This document shows, one piece after another, positions 41,287 through 45,004 of a stretch of DNA of 45,004 nucleotides (its first letter is position 1; each line of letters begins with the position of its first letter). Under the pieces are notes generated by a model. The model was not told where the DNA came from. It did not search any database and saw nothing but the letters and a program-made list of their open reading frames with translations. Location of the stretch: assembly GCF_014879935.1 (NCBI RefSeq), contig NZ_JACSRD010000098.1:1-45004 (forward strand), in the 5' to 3' direction. The stretch is from Prosthecobacter sp. Its GTDB lineage: Bacteria; Verrucomicrobiota; Verrucomicrobiia; Verrucomicrobiales; Verrucomicrobiaceae. Position numbers and translations under genes: made by a program.

Positions 41287-42714
41287 TCACGGCTCATGCG
41301 TCGGGAGCAGCGACTGCCGCCACTCGCGGGCACCCGCCGGAATGTCCCCCAGATTCAGATGCAAGGGAGACGCCGGATTTGTGAAACTGGTGCGCGCGAG
41401 GCGTGTGGAGTCAGCCGTCGCCGTCGCTTCCAGCAGATTCTTCGCTCCCGCCCGGATCATCGGCCCGATGGGAGCACGGGTCAGAATCGGATCACCGCCG
41501 AGTTCCGTGCGCGGCTCGATACGCGTCCACACGTTGGCAGACCAGTAATCGCCTTTCCAGGTGCGGTTCGGGCTTGAGGGCACGTAAATCGCAAACCGGT
41601 CAAACAACACCTCCGGGACGTAACGGCTGCCCACACGGCTCGCGAGGGGCGGATCGGTCGGATCGGGGCGGCTTTCGGTCGATTCGATCACATACTCTTT
41701 GTCATCCACCTTCACCACACACCAGGCATGTCCGCCGAGATCGCCGTAGCGCCCGAGCGCCACACGCACCTGGAAGCCGCGCGACATCAGCCAGTCCGCC
41801 AGGAAGATCGAGGAGTCCTCACAATCCCCCCGTTGCAGACGCTGCGTCTCGTCGGCGAACTGCCAGGAGTCGGTCTGCTCCTTTTTGGCGTAGTTGGTCC
41901 CCTGCTTCGCCCCGGGATCATTCGCATAGAGACAATGGCTGTGGACGGCCGACCAGATCGTGAACAGCTGCTGAACCCGCGACTGGTTCTTCGCAAACAT
42001 CGCCGGCGGCGCATAGCCGGTGAGGAACTCGTTCACATAGCGGAAACGTCCTTGGCTGTCCGCGGCGATCACCGCGTACTTCCGTCGGCACTTCGGGCAC
42101 TCCAGGGCCATGCTGCGCTGGGCACGGGACAGCTTCATGAAGTGCGGCTGCTTGCAGTGCACGCAACTGCTGAAAAACGGCTCGTCGCCGGACTTCGACA
42201 GCGCCTCCGGTGTGAAGTCCTGCAGGCGCTGCCCCAGCACCAGCAGCGCCTCATGCATCAGGCCGCTGGCACGGGGCCGCACAGACACGGCCATGTGCGT
42301 CATCTCCGGCTGCGCTCGGTGCGCATACTCGTGGAAGCGCTGCACCAGCTCGCGCAGGCTCGGACTGCTGGCGGCACACACGGAAACCCGGTAGTAGCGC
42401 GGCATCGCCTCCTGCACCAGCTCGGTCACCTGGTTGAGGTTCGTCGTGTCGATCTTGGCGAATTCCTTGTCCAGCCAGGCCTCCATCTCCGGGTCAACCC
42501 GCAACGTGGGCGTTTTGGATGCCAGGCGCGAGTAGTTGAACTGATCCACCAGATCAATCCGGAACTTGGCCGCGCTGTACTGAGTTCCCGGGCTCGCCAT
42601 GAGCTCTCCGAACCGCATTTTCCAGCCATTGAGCCATCCTTCCTTCACAGCGGCAATGCCTCCCGCCAGCAGCACGGCGGAAGTCACAGACCAGAGGATG
42701 AGACGGCTGTTCAT
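41287..42714 (-). CDS. Transglutaminase-like domain protein with internal zinc ribbon
   Basis: 475 residues. An N-terminal membrane anchor (LILWSVTSAVLLAGGIAAV) exposes the rest outside the cytoplasm. A zinc-ribbon-like motif lies at about 182-213 (CVHCKQPHF and LECPKCRRKY). The papain-like transglutaminase core has Cys in RGDCEDSS (about 293), His in GGHAWC (about 329) and an acidic residue in YVIESTE (about 343), so the triad is complete. The reaction could be amide hydrolysis or crosslinking of a surface protein or peptide. The zinc ribbon inside a presumably exported protein is unusual. It precedes nfeD by 59 bp. Confidence 0.82.
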   Translation of the reverse strand: MNSRLILWSVTSAVLLAGGIAAVKEGWLNGWKMRFGELMASPGTQYSAAKFRIDLVDQFNYSRLASKTPTLRVDPEMEAWLDKEFAKIDTTNLNQVTELVQEAMPRYYRVSVCAASSPSLRELVQRFHEYAHRAQPEMTHMAVSVRPRASGLMHEALLVLGQRLQDFTPEALSKSGDEPFFSSCVHCKQPHFMKLSRAQRSMALECPKCRRKYAVIAADSQGRFRYVNEFLTGYAPPAMFAKNQSRVQQLFTIWSAVHSHCLYANDPGAKQGTNYAKKEQTDSWQFADETQRLQRGDCEDSSIFLADWLMSRGFQVRVALGRYGDLGGHAWCVVKVDDKEYVIESTESRPDPTDPPLASRVGSRYVPEVLFDRFAIYVPSSPNRTWKGDYWSANVWTRIEPRTELGGDPILTRAPIGPMIRAGAKNLLEATATADSTRLARTSFTNPASPLHLNLGDIPAGAREWRQSLLPTHEP

Positions 42715-42820
42715 GAGCCTCGATTATAGTTTTTATAAGAATCGACGCAACGAAAACCCTGCTCGTCACAAAGTCCTTACGTCTTAGCACCGACTCAGAC
42801 TCTTCCGAGGCTCGCCAGCC

Positions 42821-43240
42821 CTACTTCTTCACCGAATAGCCGATTCGCGGCGTGTACGGCCACAGTTTGGGAGCACTCCAGCCGATGGCCCCAAACAGCG
42901 TGCCCGGGCTCTCGTCCACGTTGTCCTTCGGATCGCCAAACCACGCCGCCTGTGGATTCCCGGCCCCCTTCGAGACAAAGATGCCCCCCTCCTCGGAACG
43001 CCCGATCAGCACCCCCAGCGTGCGGATTCGTTTCGGTGCCTTGTAATAAATGCCCGATTCCGACTTCACCTCGGCCTTGTACTCGCCTGCCGGAAAGACG
43101 ATCTGCCCCTGGCCGCACTCCCGGGTTTCCTCCTGCGCCAGAAGGATGGGTGGCGCGTCAGCCGGGGCCAGCTCGACCGAGCTGCAGGACGCGAGCAACG
43201 AAAGGGATGCCAGAAGGCAGGAGAAGGAGAGGGATTTCAT
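42821..43240 (-). CDS. Hypothetical lipoprotein
   Basis: 139 residues from ATG 43240; the two codons upstream start with TTG. Signal peptide with lipobox LLASC (Cys19). The mature protein contains IVFPAGEYKAEVKSESGIYYKAP, VLIGRSEEGGIFVS and the C-terminal APKLWPYTPRIGYSVKK. No family was recognised. It lies between the sulfatase and transglutaminase genes on the same strand but separated from each by about 65 to 106 bp. Confidence 0.75.
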   Translation of the reverse strand: MKSLSFSCLLASLSLLASCSSVELAPADAPPILLAQEETRECGQGQIVFPAGEYKAEVKSESGIYYKAPKRIRTLGVLIGRSEEGGIFVSKGAGNPQAAWFGDPKDNVDESPGTLFGAIGWSAPKLWPYTPRIGYSVKK

Positions 43241-43304
43241 GGACAAAGAGGCCGTCGGAATAACAGGCCTGTTCCGGTTAGGGAATCACAAAATGTGCCA
43301 TGAA

Positions 43305-45004
43305 TCAGTTTGTCTTCAGTGTCAGCGTCACGCGCCGCAGCTCCATCACCGTCTGTCCGGGGATCTCCAGAGCCCGCAAGATCAGCAGGCCCCGCCCGGC
43401 GGCCAGTCGGATCGTTCCCAGGCTCAGCGGCCGGAAATCACGCATGTAGCTCTCCCCCTTTCGCGAGGCACGATCCTGATCGTCCAGCAGCCGGGGAAAC
43501 CAGCCCGGCTTTACCTCACCGGTCGTTTTCTCACCGCGAAAGCTCAATTCCACCTTTGACCCGGCATCGCTCTCCGGGCAGGCGTAGTCGAGGCTCACCT
43601 CATACTCGCCAGCCGTGTGGACATCGATATCCCAGGTCATGAAATCGTCCTTTGTCTTCCAATTCACGAAGTACGAGCAGTTCGGAGCGCCGGAACTGCG
43701 CTGCACGCCCCCATGCGGCTCCCCATCCCGCGCAGGCAGCAGGGTGACGGGAAATTCGGTGTAGCCCACCGGGTAGGGCCGATCGTCCACCGGCTTCGCC
43801 GCCGGCCTGCCCTTGCCTTTCCCTTTTCCTTTCCCTGCTGCGGCTGGAGCCGCCACATAAGGCTTTCCAAACACCTCCTGGTGCCAGTTTGAACCCACTG
43901 CGGCCAGCTTGGTGGCCAGATCCGGCCGCTCCTTCGCGATGTCCTTCGTCTGGTTCGGATCAGCCACCATGTCGAAAAGCCCGCCCGCCGCATCCAGCCG
44001 GTGCGTCTGCGTCCGCACGCTCAAACGCCCGCCGTTGTAGTTCATCAGCTCACGTCCGCCGCGCTTCCACTCCCCTCCGAGCAGCAGCGGGGAAAAATCC
44101 CAGCCATCCAGCGGTTTCGCGTCCGCGTGCTTCACGCCCGCCAGCGCCGTCAGGGTCGGCAGCAGGTCGATCGCCCCGGCGATGGGAGTGATGCTGCTGC
44201 CCGGCTTGATTTTGCCCGGCCAGCGCACGTAGCACACGCTGCGCACGCCGCCTTCATCAGTCACGCCCTTCTTGCCCTTCATCCCGGCGTTCCATCGCGT
44301 GCTGTTCGGGCCGTTGTCGCTGAAATACAGCACAATCGTGTTCTCGCTCAGTTTCAGCTCGTCCAGCCGCCGCAGCACCCGGCCCACGTTCAAGTCAATG
44401 TTGTCCATCATTGCAAGCACGGTGCGCGTCACCGCCAGATCCTCCTGTTCGCCGTCCACTCCGCGCATCGCGACCGGCGCGTCCTTGAACTTGCCCCAGT
44501 GCGCGTCCGGCACGCTGAACGGCGAGTGCGGCGTCGTCAGCGGGATGTAGCAGAGGAACGGCTTGTTCTGGTGCGTCTCGATGAACTCCACCGCCTTCCC
44601 CACCAGCACATCCACGATGAATCCCTTCGCCCGGAACATCCGGCCGTTGTGCTCCAGCGGCGGGTCAAAGTACTCGCCCCAATGGCCGCTCGTGTAGCCC
44701 ACATACTCCTGGAAACCGCGGGCGTTCGGGTGGTAGGGCCACTGGCTGCCATTGTGCCACTTGCCGAACGCCCCCGTCGCATAACCCGCCTTCAAAAAAT
44801 GGTCCGCCACCGTCTTCACATCCGTGTTCAGCCTCTCCTGCCCGGTCGAAACCCCCAGCACGCCGCCGCGCGAATGATAGCGCCCCGTCAGAAACTCCGC
44901 CCGTGTCGGCGCACACAGCGCGCACACGAAAAACCGGTCGAAACTCGCCCCCGCCTTCGCCAAGCGGGTCGCCGCGGCCGGCTGAGGCGCGGCCGGCAAG
45001 GGCG
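43305..45004 (-). CDS. Formylglycine sulfatase with C-terminal accessory domain, 5' end outside window
   Basis: 566 codons are visible. The sulfatase signature C-A-P-T-R is intact (Cys codon at 44913-44915, converted to formylglycine), followed by FLTGRYHSRGG. GYATGAFGKWHNG, FLCYIPLTTPHSPF and YFSDNGPN carry further active-site residues. Likely substrate: sulfated polysaccharide or glycan ester, matching the lifestyle of many PVC bacteria. A low-complexity linker (GKGKGKGKG with Ala/Pro) precedes a C-terminal beta-rich module (WDIDVHTAGEYEVSLDYACP). The residues just before RLAKAGASFDRF are PLPAAPQPAAAT rather than the usual TPNLD-type sequence, which is odd. Confidence 0.88.
   Translation of the reverse strand, partial: PLPAAPQPAAATRLAKAGASFDRFFVCALCAPTRAEFLTGRYHSRGGVLGVSTGQERLNTDVKTVADHFLKAGYATGAFGKWHNGSQWPYHPNARGFQEYVGYTSGHWGEYFDPPLEHNGRMFRAKGFIVDVLVGKAVEFIETHQNKPFLCYIPLTTPHSPFSVPDAHWGKFKDAPVAMRGVDGEQEDLAVTRTVLAMMDNIDLNVGRVLRRLDELKLSENTIVLYFSDNGPNSTRWNAGMKGKKGVTDEGGVRSVCYVRWPGKIKPGSSITPIAGAIDLLPTLTALAGVKHADAKPLDGWDFSPLLLGGEWKRGGRELMNYNGGRLSVRTQTHRLDAAGGLFDMVADPNQTKDIAKERPDLATKLAAVGSNWHQEVFGKPYVAAPAAAGKGKGKGKGRPAAKPVDDRPYPVGYTEFPVTLLPARDGEPHGGVQRSSGAPNCSYFVNWKTKDDFMTWDIDVHTAGEYEVSLDYACPESDAGSKVELSFRGEKTTGEVKPGWFPRLLDDQDRASRKGESYMRDFRPLSLGTIRLAAGRGLLILRALEIPGQTVMELRRVTLTLKTN

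Overview
The window looks like chromosomal DNA of a high-GC Verrucomicrobiota bacterium, probably near Verrucomicrobiales/Prosthecobacter. The lineage is inferred from gene families typical of the PVC group: fusions of c-type cytochrome with WD40 or beta-propeller domains, a DUF1501 protein, a formylglycine sulfatase with an accessory domain, a CehA/McbA metallohydrolase, a FloA/NfeD pair, and few clear Shine-Dalgarno sites. No rRNA, CRISPR array, transposase or phage gene was seen. There is one tRNA, tRNA-Leu(CAA).

Left part (1-8250): a truncated cytochrome/WD40 protein and a DUF1624-type membrane protein lie on the minus strand. On the plus strand follow a secreted CehA/McbA metallohydrolase, a DUF559 nuclease-like gene whose 3' end runs into an inverted-repeat block, cytidine deaminase, a hexose-6-phosphate mutarotase-like epimerase and a PaaK-like CoA ligase. 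Next (8300-17124) come a translationally coupled ABC ATPase/FtsX-type permease pair, ruvB, two small membrane proteins, a vWA-like membrane protein and panB.

Middle (17385-29528): a two-gene minus-strand operon pairs a HEPN-like protein (Rx4H motif) with a membrane-anchored NERD nuclease-like protein. It is followed by an NSS symporter with a 51-residue small partner, a secreted subtilisin, apolipoprotein N-acyltransferase, and a large PVC-type cytochrome protein. The last 66 bp of that cytochrome gene are repeated about 0.46 kb downstream, bracketing a small zinc-ribbon membrane gene. A DUF1501 protein and a peroxiredoxin follow.

Right part (29609-45004): an exopolysaccharide export module (outer-membrane barrel, Wza-like protein, BY-kinase) and a gmd/Gfo-Idh operon probably serve surface polysaccharide. 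A ComEB-like deaminase lies between them. Then come rpoZ (own terminator), smpB, a lipoprotein, tRNA-Leu, a transglutaminase/NfeD/FloA/novel-membrane-protein cluster, another lipoprotein and a sulfatase cut by the window edge.

The most unusual material is (i) several pairs of short perfect palindromes with 3-nt loops, two sets of them inside open reading frames, (ii) the HEPN-NERD operon, (iii) the DUF559 gene merged with a nested inverted repeat, and (iv) the zinc-ribbon gene bracketed by a synonymously diverged copy of a gene end.
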